DNA of 64,000 bases. Origin: Nectonema munidae (lineage: Eukaryota; Nematomorpha; Nectonematoida; Nectonematidae). The position numbers were made by a program, and so were the translations under genes. Where the stretch lies: positions 558,001-622,000 of the forward strand of contig JAUIRK010000105.1 in NCBI GenBank assembly GCA_030549495.1. The letters are read 5' to 3'. How positions within the stretch are numbered: the first letter of the stretch is position 1; each line of letters starts with the position of its first letter. Shown one piece after another: positions 38,101 to 50,191 of the stretch. The notes beneath the pieces are model-generated. The model saw nothing but the letters and a program-made list of their open reading frames with translations. It did no database searches and was not told the origin of the DNA.

Positions 38101-41098
38101 TGAATAAAGATGTCTGCTTTGTCTGTTACTGGTTAATGAATACCGATAAACTGTGGGTTTTAAATGCGAAGAGTAAAATTGAAATAGGACGTCAACATAC
38201 ATTGGTTCAAATTGAAATTTTGGTTTGTAAACTTGACCAATTTTCTTTATATTTATCCTTAATATTTAAGTTTTTTGAAATGAATGTTTCCTTGAAATTT
38301 AATATCCCATTTTTAAAAAAACTTAACTCATATGGATTTTAACGAATATTGGGATATTCTGATGTCTTTTTCCAAATTATTTCTCTTGTCAAAAGGAGAT
38401 TTTAGGATATCTTCAGGCATTTCAATGAACTATTACTTTCGTGCATCTGATACATCAAAGGAGTGAAGATAAAAAATCGAAGATCGTAAAAGACCACAGT
38501 TGATGCCCAAAATGCGGCATGCTTCCTTTCCCTGTTTTAGCGCTTTGAGAATGAATGCCTATGCAGTACTGGGAATGAAGTACAACTCTTTTTTAGTGCA
38601 GTACTTCTCTAAGTTCAACATCCTACTTTCCAAAGAATATTAAAGATTGATATCCCACTTTTTTTGAATTGTCTAACCATATTTTGATTTTTTAGAATTT
38701 TGTAAACTCTTCCTTGTATTATAAACATAATGAATTTTAAGCTTTAAGTAAATAGTAAATAATTTACAATTAAGTCCTAAACTTTTTAAAAATTCTTTTT
38801 TTGCGAAAAGAAATCTAAAAACATAAGTTTTACCTCTATTTATAAAAATATTCTAAAATTTTATAATTTGAATATTAATATATTTATAGAGCTTTTATAT
38901 CTCCACAAATTTTATGCGAAAATACTTTAAATTTTTATAGTGTAGAAAAGGGTAATTTTTATTTTTAGTATAATTTTAATATTCAATTTTTGAAAAAGAT
39001 AAATTTTTGTTTTTTTCCACAAAGTTATTATATAAATTTTTTATATTTAAATATTTTGTTTTCAATTTTTTCGAATTTTATTACTTCTATGACTAATTCC
39101 AAAACGATGAATGTATCATTAATAATAATAATAATAATAACTTTATTTACAAAAGTACTGATATTTAAAATTAATTGAAAAGTGAAATTTGGAAGAAACT
39201 TTCCTGAGGTAGTCCAAAAGCCAAAGGGAAAAAATGAGAAAGAAGGAACTTTGAAGATCAGCATCAAAGGCCACTCAGCCGTTTGAAGACACCAGCCATG
39301 AGCAATGATATTTGTTAATGTTTCACACTTGCTAAATCATTAAATGATCACGTGTTTCAAAATAAACGAAAAACGAAGAGGACACAATTCGTGTACATAT
39401 AAAGAGATAAAATAGAGGGGCCATCAAAATGTTGAAAGTTGGTAAGGGGGAGAATGGAGTGAAATAGGTTAGCAAACACGCTCTTATATAACACAATAAA
39501 ACTATTGTTAAATAATAATTATCACATTTCATTTTTAGATATAGGAATTCATGAATTGAGGATTATTGAAGGATGTCCAGAACTGATGTTAGCAGGTGCA
39601 TTTATTTTACCGACTGTAGGAAAATGTCACATTAAAGATCAAGGTAAGAGAAAGTTTTATTTTACTTTTGCTTATGACTTCTCATTGGTTGGTTTTTGGT
39701 TGGTTTTTGGAATATCTTCGCAGCCCTAGCCGTTAGGGTCTATATGCTCGTATTATACTGGATGATGGGTATCACCGCCTTTCATGATTTTGTTTAAAAA
39801 TTATGTGCCTTAAAATCAACAAGATTAAAACACCGACAAGATGAGAATTTTGACATCTTTTTGTCAAAACGAATGTTAATTTTATAATGATTCGTTCGAA
39901 ATAGTAACTTTTTGTATTCTCTCAAAAAATTCTCAAATAGGAAATTATTTTAGAACCCGAGCAATTTTAATTTTTGAGAGATTTTATATGCACTCTCTAC
40001 GCCGGTATGACTCTTTAGTTAAATCCTCTTGAATCCGGCTTTTTTTATTGATATAATCATTCAAAATTATTATAAGAGATACATTTCTTAAGAGCAATGG
40101 AGCCAATAAATATATAAGATATTATTATATTCATGTTAGTTTTATGCATAAAGTTATAGGTAATGCAGCACTTAATTATTATTGAATGATGCTGGATTCA
40201 TGGATTTGATTGGCAATTGAGCTCCTGCAAGTAAGATCTTGGTTTGAGAGTTGGCAGTGACCATTGTGTAACCCTTCTGGAACAATCTCCATTCAAACAC
40301 CTTTAATCCGTTATTTTTGAGCAGCATTCTTTCACAAAGATATTTTAGGAATTGATAAATGTCAGATGACGTCATTCAGATCACGTTTGATTTATGACAT
40401 TTTTAAACGCAATGAAAAGATTAGAAAGTGTGTCAATAATTTCTTGGTGTATAGGGAATATAAAAATTTTTAATTTTAGAATTTCAAGTTACAAAAGGCG
40501 AACATGTCAGATTTGTTACCAAAATTTCAGAACCGCTATTAATAAAATGTGGAAATCCGTATGTTCCATTGAGTCAATACTAAGTAGAATTTGATATAAA
40601 ACAAGGTACAGGCTTTTACCTATTTAAATAAATCACTTATACTTTTTTTTTAGTAATTTTTTTAGAAACCATGAAGAAGACATTTTCAAATATACTGTTA
40701 TCAAATATTTCCACCCAGGTCACAATAAAATCATGCAAATGCCTCCTCATTAATTTTTCCCATTTTTAGTTAAAAGACTAAAAAGTGAAATGCTTCCCAT
40801 CGAGGCAGAGAGTTTATATTCTTATCAGGATAACAACCGAGAGCTTTTTAGAAGTAGTAATAGTACGTTAATCATCATCATACACTCGGACTCTGTAGAA
40901 ATTTCTAGATATGAACTTTTCAGTACTAAAACTTCTGCTGACGAGTTTGTGCCAAGTAAAGCGTTATTTTTCATAACTAGTAACAATATCATTGTTTATT
41001 GATTTCAGGTATGAACATAACAGATATACACCATGATAATGGACATTTTTATGCGAAGATGTCCACAAATTTTAACGCCACATGCTATTATCCCGATG
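35112..41098 (+). CDS. Second EGF-like extracellular gene, internal exons (partial)
   Basis: Exons with AG/GT borders, all phase 1 to phase 1: 35112-35180 (an alternative acceptor gives 35124), 35230-35340, possibly 37331-37357, 37472-37573, 37622-37906, 39539-39643, 40480-40605 (contains a stop, see separate entry), 40770-40955 and 41009-41098. The first exons give degenerate EGF-like units (GFVCNCEGKHASYINGACS; ACELKYGKICEPHSYC then RICVCFFNRKEEC; KDFYCACDSGSAYVDGIC). Later exons give a cysteine-poor region I do not recognise, for example ISTWVELVERYGYRAERIR, IHELRIIEGCPELMLAGAF and IIIIHSDSVEISRYELF. N-glycosylation sequons (CNET, NIST, SNST, MNIT, FNAT) support an extracellular location. 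Two introns are only 48-49 bp. The start and end of the gene were not found. Confidence 0.65.
35341..37330. other. Intron of the second gene
   Basis: AT-rich, no recognised feature. Confidence 0.45.
39110..39300 (-). mobile_element. Possible LINE 3' end
   Basis: On the minus strand the sequence ends AATAAAG followed by repeated TTA units, as in non-LTR elements with trinucleotide tails. No coding part remains. It lies in an intron of the second gene. Confidence 0.3.
40480..40605 (+). CDS. In-phase exon carrying a stop codon (cassette/poison exon candidate)
   Basis: A 126-bp exon (acceptor TTTTAG, donor AAG|GTACAG) sits at the same phase as its neighbours. It encodes FQVTKGEHVRFVTKISEPLL and IKCGNPYVPLSQY, then TAA at 40581-40583 in frame, then VEFDIKQ. 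Because it is exactly 3n and flanked by phase 1 junctions, skipping it leaves the neighbouring exons (39539-39643 and 40770-40955) in frame. It may be a skipped cassette, a sign that the gene is dying, or a base error. Confidence 0.45.
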
Positions 41099-42139
41099 GT
41101 AAGATTTTATTGCCATTCTTTTATTTTCTTTTATATCTTATGACATTTCATAAAAAGGGCAACTTGGGAAAGGCGAAGGATTTGAAGTGAACATTGGAAG
41201 GGACAGTCAAAAAGAAGTTTTTATAAGGGTAACTTGTATAGGGCTTCTAATAATCCAATGATGATCACGAAAAGAATTAAAATTAATCCATCTATTTCTT
41301 ATAATCATTAGACATGAATATTTTGCACTCCTTCATGATTAACTCTTTCTTTGTTTTAAATCTTTTAAATAAATTTTTCATCCCAATTCTTTCAAAAATG
41401 TAAAATTAAAGAATGAAAATAATAAATATATTAACTCAAACTGGATTCGAGAAACCAAGGCTGTTCACGAGATGAATCCAAGAGGTACTTGATGGTTGAC
41501 AGAATATCTTTTTAAACACTCCCTTTTTAGTATATAAAAAAAGTTTTTTTAACTTTTTCCTGTAGTTAATGCAAATGAACTGCACAAATACTTATTTCTG
41601 AATACAAATACGTTTGTTTGAGACATAAAAGATACAACTTAAAAAAGACATATGTAGAGCAAGGCAAATGTTTTTTACTCTTGAAATTTTTCAACCGGAG
41701 CATTTAGCTTTCTAATTTCATTACTAGGGTAAGATTTTTTTGTGTTTATAAGATGAAGAAGAATTTATTATACAAATAGAAATGACAAAATACATGTTGC
41801 AAAACACACTAGTCGTATAGACAATTAAAATCAATATCACATGGCACAAAAACAAAACGAAAAAAAGAAGTTATTTGTATAAATGGTTGAGGAAAAAGTT
41901 CCTAGAAACCGATTGAATCTACAACCATCTTGTATTTAAAAATAAACAAAGACGAAGTACACACATTTATGAATGAAAACAAGAATAACAATTTTTTATG
42001 TCACATTTAATATCATATTCAGAAAGAAAAAACTTAAATAATTTTTCTAACTATAGGTAAAATATAATTATAAATAAACAAATAATTCCATAGTCTACAT
42101 GTTCTGAATTTTAAACAAAGATAGAATTTACGCAACAGG
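41099..42139. other. No gene seen downstream of the last recognised exon
   Basis: AT-rich. A patch at about 41755-41810 resembles a LINE 3' UTR in minus orientation, but it is too short to classify. Confidence 0.4.
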
Positions 42140-45100
42140 CTATAAGTTAGTTAGTTTATTGTCATATTAAAGATAGAAAAATTGGAAAAGTGAAAAAAAA
42201 ACCAAGGAGACATATTAAAACATTTGAAATGATATAAAAATTAACAATTTTTGTGTAACCCAAAGGTTTGTGTAAACCGCTTATAGGATTTGTCACAAAG
42301 AGAGAAGAGAAGAGAAAAAAAAATCGAATGTCTAACTAAAAAAATAAATAAGGACTAGTTGAAAGAACTCAAGCATATGTAACAGTTTTTTTCGTTGCAG
42401 GGATCTTGCTGTGCATATTGGGAAATAACGTAGTTTTTAAATAATTTTTTGAACTTTTTGATTGACGAGCCAGATTCAGCTAGAAGCATTCTGTTTTCTT
42501 CATAAAAGACTACAACTTTATGTTTCACACACAAAACAGATAAAGCAAGTCGATAGGATGGTTTCACCAAAGTTAACAAGTTCTAAAGGAATATTTATCA
42601 TTGGTAGTGTAAGTGATTAAATTGTGAAAATGTTGATGAGGGGAGTCAAGACATGAGAGGAGAAAAGTGCCAACTCTTTGCAGATACAAGTCTTTGAGTC
42701 TGATCAAGTTGAACCTGAGAAACAACTCATTTGTGTGAGAAAACTTACTTACTTTAGCTACAGTTCTTAGAGCTTTCTTGTAAAGAGTTTCAAGTGTCGT
42801 CAAATTGCAGTGGCCGTAGTTTACCAAGCTATAAGAAAGATAAGGAAGAAAAAGGGTCTTAAGAAGGATCAAAAGTATGTGCTCTGGTAGAAACTTTTGA
42901 GTGTGCTTTAAAATTCCAACAATTTTAGAAAGTTTTAATGATATACAAATGAACAGCTGTTCCTCAGAGAGTAAGATATAACCTTAGAGTTTAAAGAAAA
43001 TCAGTCAGAAAAAATGACAGGTAAAAAAAGTTTTGAAGTATGAGAACAGTAATGTTTATTGAAAATAATGATTTGCAGAGCTTTTTCTGAGTAATAAAAA
43101 TTGATTCATTATTTGTGTATCACCAATTTTCAACACTATAAAGAAGGTGAGGCAGAAAAAGCGCTTTATACAGTAGAAGTTTAATTATAAGAGAAAAATT
43201 ATTTTTAACAGATTTTAATTTACTCAAATCTCAATTCAATTTAGAAAGAATAAAATTATATGTGCATTCCAATTTAATTTATTGCAAACACCTAGACCTA
43301 AGAAATTAAATTGATCAACAAATTCAATCACAAAATCAGGCTTTCTAGTGGTGGTACTATTAGAGCAGTGGTTCTTAACCTTTTTCAGTGCCCGTACCTC
43401 TTGATATCTCAAAAAATGTTCCCGTACCCCCATCCAAATATTTGAAAAAGACAAGTAATACAAACCTTGCTGAGAAATTATTGTACTTTTTAATTACTGA
43501 ACAAAAATATTTTATGTTTATTTCAATTGGAAAGTGTTAATGAATAAGAGAAAATGAACGCAAATTTATGTAAGTAATTATGAGTAATGCTACAAAATAC
43601 TACAACACATTTAATTTTTAGTGGCTCTTTTGTTGTTGTTTTTCATTGATAATGATGTTCAAACTTATCAATTTAAAAGTTAAGTTTTTGAGTTGTGGTA
43701 ATATAAATTATTTTTACCTTTATTAAAAAATAAAACATGAATATAATTAAATACATTTGACTTTTTTGATTTTAAGTTATAAAAGTTGTTAAAATCGGCA
43801 CAACTAGTGTGCCCTAGTTGTGCATTCGGAACGCGGGACAAAATAACATAAATCGGAAGATCTCCAGAATAATCAGGATGTCTGGCAACGTCATGTTTCA
43901 TATGTTTGATATCATGTTTCGTACCCCCAGGTTTAAGGCTTCGTACCCCTTGGGGGTACAGGTACCCCAGGTTAAGAACCACTGTATTAGAGAAATACAT
44001 CGCAGCTGACTCCCTAGAAATTAACTTGCAACCACTTTAAAACTAAATTAAAAGAATCAAGTGAGAAGTGCTCTTTAGTTATATCGCCAGTATACATTAG
44101 CAAATCACTGCCAATACAAACATCAGAAAAAAATCATTCAAGTAAATCAAGAACTCCAGATTTAATCATTTTTAAGTCAGATGGCAAATACTGATTGATA
44201 TCTTGACTTGAGATAAGAAGTAAGCAGATTACAAGATGTATAATCAAGTCCGTAAAGACTAAATTTATGAATAAGCCTACAGTGTGGTATCGAATCAAAA
44301 GCCTTTGATAGGTCCAAAAAAATTGATACTAGAGAAAACTTATTATCCAAAAATTCAGTAACTTTGTCAACAAAGATAGAATGGAGTAAGGTAGTTGATT
44401 GTTGGTTCCTGAATCCAAACTGCTTTTCATAAATAATATTATTCTCTTGTAAATATTTGAGAATTTGGCAATGTAAAAGTTTTTCAAATACAAGGAAGAA
44501 ATAATGCTTATGTAGAGACATCAAATTTATTACCTTTTTTAAAAATTGAATAACTTTTGTATATTTGAAAACAGATGGAAAAAGAGAATGAGAAATGCAG
44601 GAGTTAAATCCGATTAGTATGTATTTAGCTAAAAACAGCACAACAAGTTTAATATTCGAATATCGAAATGCCATAAAAATCTTCACAAAAATGATTTTTA
44701 ATGATCGTTCAGCTATTCCTGGCTCTAAAACAAAAGTATCGTAAGCAAATATACTATCATTCAAAAAAAGTTGGATCTCGTGCTAAGGTCTAGTTATAGT
44801 CGAAACACAAAACTTATTAGAAAAAGATAACATTAAATTATAAAAAATAATTAATATTTTTATTTGAATCTAAATTTACATTAAAGTCCCCAAAGATCAC
44901 ATGAAAATTGTTTTCACCAAGTAACAGAAGTATTGGTTTAACTCAATTAGAAATGCTTCAAAATAAATATATCAGTAGATGGAATGGAGGGCGATATATA
45001 TTGGATAAAACAATATTTTTACTGCCAATTAGGGAGATCTCTATGGAGAAAATTTCACAAGAAGTCAATTTAAGATCAAATTGGACAACACGGTTAGATA

Positions 45101-45175
45101 TAGTATCATGAATCAGAAAGCCTAAACCAGAATGAGAAGAAAGTTTACAACCCAAAGATAAAAGCTTCCTTTTTC
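42140..45175 (-). mobile_element. Jockey/CR1-like LINE, 5'-truncated in the endonuclease, split by a MITE
   Basis: Minus strand. From its 5' side: endonuclease piece (SHSGLGFLIHDTISN; GSKNIVLSNIYRPP) at 44958-45155; RT start and motif A (EKQFGFRNQQSTTLLHSIF; VSIFLDLSKAFDSIPHCRL) at 44177-44764; the hAT MITE 43366-43984; a short RT piece; and the C-terminal region (LFLPYLSYSLVNYGHCN; ETLYKKALRTVAKVSKF) at 42355-42872. The 3' end, near 42140, has an AATAAA signal. Many interruptions mark it as inactive. The MITE cuts it into a part that was copied to 51960-53150 and a part that was not. Confidence 0.8.
43366..43984 (+). mobile_element. hAT (Buster-type) MITE 1, 619 bp
   Basis: The ends CAGTGGTTCTTAACCT and AGGTTAAGAACCACTG are a perfect inverted pair. 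The 8-bp target duplication TATTAGAG stands at 43358-43365 and 43985-43992. Subterminal GTACCCC repeats occur on both sides. It is inserted in the LINE 42140-45175 and forms the left end of the donor macrotransposon. Confidence 0.95.
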
Positions 45176-46939
45176 TAAAATTTTCGAAAAAAGAGAATCT
45201 AGAAAAACATATTATTTATAAGTGAATAACTTTATCCGTCTTAATCTATAAGTGCAGCAAGTTAAAGCTGAGAATTTTATTTAGAATCGGATTTAGGAGT
45301 TTGTTGCTAAAGATTCTAAATTATGTGAAGAGATCATGACTTCTCCCAAAATTGTTAAGTTTTTAAACCCCCACCGCAGTGATTTTTACCCTTCCTGCTC
45401 TATTTTTTAATACATAGCACCTAGAATTAGCCCCCCCCCCTCCCCCACGCTAGGGGACGTCATATATGTAGGATATCAAATTAATGTGCTCGCGGTTTAT
45501 ACATAAAAACTCTTTCTAAGTTATAATTTCATAAATTTATCTGAAATCGATTATTGCTTCAATGTATAATATTGAATTGACTGAAATACTCAGATTAAAA
45601 AAAAGTTAAATCCAAACAAAATACCAGAATATATGAATTTTTGCGAGGAAATGTGTTGATGTAAATCTATTTGATATGCAACAAGACAAAAATTCCATAA
45701 AAATTATATCTAATAGAGAAAATCAAAGTTCATTTGGATTGAGTGCTTCAAAATTACTAAAAACAAATAAGGGATCCTACTAAGAGTCAACTTTGATGCC
45801 TTGAATTTTTAACATAAAGATTGTTTCGTATTTAATATTGTATGATATTCTTTGTTCTTATGTCATTTCAATGTGCCTTGAGTTCCCATACTTCTCTGAT
45901 ACTTAAATATTTGTACTATATATATATTGTAAGAAAAATTTGACAAATGATTTCTCGAAAGAAACTGATTTTTACCTATTCGATCAACAGTTCTACGCAT
46001 TTTTACACTGTAATGGCCCAAAAGGAGTACGTACAGAAATAAAAAACATGTAAGATATTGTATTAAAAAATTATTTTAAATTTTAAGTATATGTTTAGTG
46101 AGAATTTTATCCTGGATTAAAATTTTAATTGTGATTTTCAATCAAAAATAAGTTTTTTGATTTGAGTTTTTTTTTGAGAAAATTGAGTTTTATTTAGAAT
46201 TTGATTACTTCGGAAATGTTAACTTTGCTTGATAATTCCACATATTCGTGCACCCTCGTTGCAAAAACTATAAGTCCTGAAATCAACTAAGCATTCGTAA
46301 TAAAAAAAATAAATAATAAAAAGTATATTTTAATGAAAAAAATGAAAGTATGTTTATGAGTTAATTTTCAGGCATACATCACTAACTCTATTTGTTCTTT
46401 GACATATTTTTTTAAGTAATGGTAAAAACTAAAACAAAAAATGGTATCAGCATGATCAATTTACTTTAAAAATATTTTTCTTAAAATGTGAATAAATGTT
46501 TTTGAAAAAAAACGAAACTAACCAATTTGATTGACATTTTCACATTATAATTACGAAAGTTGCGTGGAAAAATTAAATCCGTATCGTGAACTAAATGTGA
46601 TTGAAATTTCACACTCTAATTGCAAAAAATGAATCGAGAAATAAAATCAGCATGTTCGATTTATTTAGAAAAAATTTTTTTATTTATAATGTGGATATAT
46701 GTTTTTGGATAGACTTTCTCGGACGTAAACCGCCCATTTGATTGACATTTTTAGAGATTTCTAAATTCTTTTTGCTAAAACGGAATTGAGAAATGAATAA
46801 GAATTGTCTATTTCTATAATATAATAATTTCAACTTATATATATATGTAGGCTTTTTTTTTTAATTATTTTAAAAAAAATGTATATTTCACCGAACTTTT
46901 TTTTTACTTTTTGTATTGAAAGTTAAATTACTATTAGAT
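45176..46939. other. Non-coding cargo of the donor macrotransposon
   Basis: AT-rich, with a C10-T-C5 tract at 45431-45446 and no gene. The mirror sequence lies at about 50200-51960. Confidence 0.6.
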
Positions 46940-47558
46940 CAGTGGTTCTTAACCTTTTTCAGTGCCCGTACCTCTTGATATCTCAAAAAATGTTCCCGTA
47001 CCCCCATCCAAATATTTGAAAAAGACAAGTAATACAAACCTTGCTGAGAAATTATTGTACTTTTTAATTACTGAACAAAAATATTTTATGTTTATTTCAA
47101 TTGGAAAGTGTTAATGAATAAGAGAAAATGAACGCAAATTTATGTAAGTAATTATGAGTAATGCTACAAAATACTACAACACATTTAATTTTTAGTGGCT
47201 CTTTTGTTGTTGTTTTTCATTGATAATGATGTTCAAACTTATCAATTTAAAAGTTAAGTTTTTGAGTTGTGGTAATATAAATTATTTTTACCTTTATTAA
47301 AAAATAAAACATGAATATAATTAAATACATTTGACTTTTTTGATTTTAAGTTATAAAAGTTGTTAAAATCGGCACAACTAGTGTGCCCTAGTTGTGCATT
47401 CGGAACGCGGGACAAAATAACATAAATCGGAAGATCTCCAGAATAATCAGGATGTCTGGCAACGTCATGTTTCATATGTTTGATATCATGTTTCGTACCC
47501 CCAGGTTTAAGGCTTCGTACCCCTTGGGGGTACAGGTACCCCAGGTTAAGAACCACTG
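46940..47558 (+). mobile_element. hAT (Buster-type) MITE 2, 619 bp
   Basis: Practically identical to MITE 1 and in the same orientation. Target duplication TATTAGAT at 46932-46939 and 47559-47566, which proves that it inserted on its own. It forms the right end of the donor macrotransposon. Confidence 0.95.
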
Positions 47559-47566
47559 TATTAGAT

Positions 47567-48486
47567 TAAAAAAAATTTTTGCAAGCTATAAAATGTTAAC
47601 CTCCAATAAAATGTTTCCTCCTTCATTAGATAGGGCTATCATATAGTGAATGACTTCAGAGTAAGTTCATTAACCCGCACTCGAGCTCAAAATTTTCTCC
47701 CATTTTGAATTCCCGCGAGATGTTTAAATAATTTTAAAAATTTCAAGTGAGTTAAAGTACTTTTATACATATTTTTTTTAATTTTTTATAAAAAAGTTTT
47801 GAATTTTCAAAAAGCTGATATATTTGATTAAAAAATTTCCGATCAAAACAAAATTATTTTTTTCCAATTTTTACATCATCTTATTTAAAATTATCTAAAT
47901 TTTATTTTAATATTTTAAAATTTTGAAAAATATTTATTTTTGACATATTTTTTTTATTTTAAGTAATTTTTAAAATTTTTATGTCAAAATTAACAATTTT
48001 TTAACTTTGAAAAAAACTTTAATTCAGAAATTTTTTCAAAATTCTGTTATCCACATTTTACATTGTTTCGTTTTTGAAGAATTTCAAAAAAAAATTTCTT
48101 AGCCTTTGAACAATATGCACAATTTTGCTATTTTTAGGATATATTAGCGTATAAAATGAATAATTAGATATTTTTTTCTATTTTTTTGCATATTCTTAAA
48201 ATATAGCTAATATCTAAACATACTACGGTGAAAAAATTGGAAAAAAAATTATTTTTTTAAAAAATTGGGGATCCAACAAAATATTTGAAAATTCAAAACT
48301 TATCCAATTTTGAATTTTAATATCTCATTTTAAAGAAAATTTTATACTCATTACGAAAATGTATATATATTTTAAGTTTGTTTTTTTAGTACTTTTTTTA
48401 ACATTTGAACTTGATAAAATGACAAAAATTCCAACTTTGACCGCAAAAAAATATAGAAGTCATTCAATTTTTTCAAACAAATTACA
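47567..48486. other. AT-rich spacer, no gene
   Basis: Extremely A/T-rich, with many TTTTGAAAA-type words. No feature recognised. Confidence 0.5.
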
Positions 48487-48627
48487 TACAGTAGTCCCCC
48501 CTAATACACGCACCATTAGTACACGAAATCCGTTAATCCGCTGGTCAATGCAACTATCGTTTTTGCCTCATGCAACTCACACATTCATGACAAACATGTC
48601 ACCTCTCTTATGTATATAAACTAGAGT

Positions 48628-49247
48628 TTGCATAAGTATCGAAAATTAGGAATCAAGTCAAAGTCACTCTCAAGAGAAATTTGTTCTGCTGACACACAGG
48701 CTGCTGAACACTTCCTTCCAAGATACCACCAGTTAATAGAAGCAAATACCTACAGTGAAGAACAGATTTTCAATGCTGATGAAACTGGGCTGTATTACAA
48801 GTTCTTTCAAAGAAGAACTCTTGCACCCAAGACTAACAAGTCAGCTTACCAGGGACTGAAAAAGACAAGGATAGGATGACCCTTTTACTAGCTTGCAACT
48901 GAGCAGGAACGCTTAAGGTCAACCCCCTTATGATTGGCAAGTCGAGAGCTCCTCGTTGTTTGAATAATGTCAACATGGACAAACTCCCTGACAAGTATAC
49001 TCATTCATCTAGCGCCTGGATGACATCTTCAATCTTTGAAAAATGGTTTTCAACATTTTTGTTCCATCTGTTCAGCGACATCTGAGGAAGATTGGAGAGG
49101 AAGAAAAAACAACTGCTGAAACTCTTTGAGCAGCAAGGCATGTCTTTGGAAGTCCTGCAAATGCAGAATCTTCTTCGTAAGGCTAAAAAGATAGAGAATC
49201 AGGCCATAAGGCAGAAGACAATTGACGACTTCTTCAAGAAACAGTAG
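48628..49247 (+). pseudogene. Tigger/jerky-type transposase remnant
   Basis: It starts inside the protein (HKYRKLGIKSKSLSREICSA), then EEQIFNADETGLYYKFF with the first catalytic Asp of the DDE domain, TLLLACN, and IGKSRAPRCLNNVN. The stretch that should carry the second Asp (usually LLDN) is absent, and a stop and frame changes occur near 48877, 48900 and 49080. The C-terminus keeps MSLEVLQMQNLLRKAKKIE and ends QKTIDDFFKKQ, a PCNA-interacting (PIP) box. The N-terminal DNA-binding domain is also missing. Dead element. Confidence 0.8.
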
Positions 49248-49571
49248 TGTTCCGCATTCTGATCACAATCCGTATTTCTGTATTTCTATACATATGACTG
49301 ATGTTTATATGCCTTTAGCAGATTTTTGGGATATTTGTTGTATATGAACAATTATTTGAATTATCATGTTAAATAAATAAATATTTCTATTATATGTGTT
49401 TGTGTTTATCGATTATTAGAAAGTATAAAATAAAAAACACTCGAAACTGTACCATGATTTCTTAAGTCAAGTAGATCTCTATCAAAATAGTCTAATATTT
49501 GTTTGATTATTAATGGAATTACCCCCTAAACTTCGTTAAATGTGTTTATAGATACTTGTATACTTATATCT

Positions 49572-50191
49572 CAGTGGTTCTTAACCTGGGGTACCTGTAC
49601 CCCCAAGGGGTACGAAGCCTTAAACCTGGGGGTACGAAACATGATATCAAACATATGAAACATGACGTTGCCAGACATCCTGATTATTCTGGAGATCTTC
49701 CGATTTATGTTATTTTGTCCCGCGTTCCGAATGCACAACTAGGGCACACTAGTTGTGCCGATTTTAACAACTTTTATAACTTAAAATCAAAAAAGTCAAA
49801 TGTATTTAATTATATTCATGTTTTATTTTTTAATAAAGGTAAAAATAATTTATATTACCACAACTCAAAAACTTAACTTTTAAATTGATAAGTTTGAACA
49901 TCATTATCAATGAAAAACAACAACAAAAGAGCCACTAAAAATTAAATGTGTTGTAGTATTTTGTAGCATTACTCATAATTACTTACATAAATTTGCGTTC
50001 ATTTTCTCTTATTCATTAACACTTTCCAATTGAAATAAACATAAAATATTTTTGTTCAGTAATTAAAAAGTACAATAATTTCTCAGCAAGGTTTGTATTA
50101 CTTGTCTTTTTCAAATATTTGGATGGGGGGTACGGGAACATTTTTTGAGATATCAAGAGGTACGGGCACTGAAAAAGGTTAAGAACCACTG
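49572..50191 (-). mobile_element. hAT MITE 3 (copy of MITE 2, inverted), 620 bp
   Basis: Reverse complement of MITE 2 with one extra base in a G run. Its inner flank ATCTAATA (50192-50199) is the reverse complement of MITE 2's own duplication. Its outer flank TTATATCT (49564-49571) is new, so this MITE came here as part of the larger unit. Confidence 0.95.

Larger units (their letters stand above)
43366..47558 (+). mobile_element. Donor macrotransposon (MITE 1 - cargo - MITE 2), 4193 bp
   Basis: Two direct-oriented MITEs enclose 2.95 kb of cargo: the 5' part of a LINE (43985-45175) and non-coding DNA (45176-46939). Each MITE still has its own target duplication here, so this is where the composite was first assembled. 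The reverse-complement copy at 49572-53769 includes both MITEs and everything between. Confidence 0.85.
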
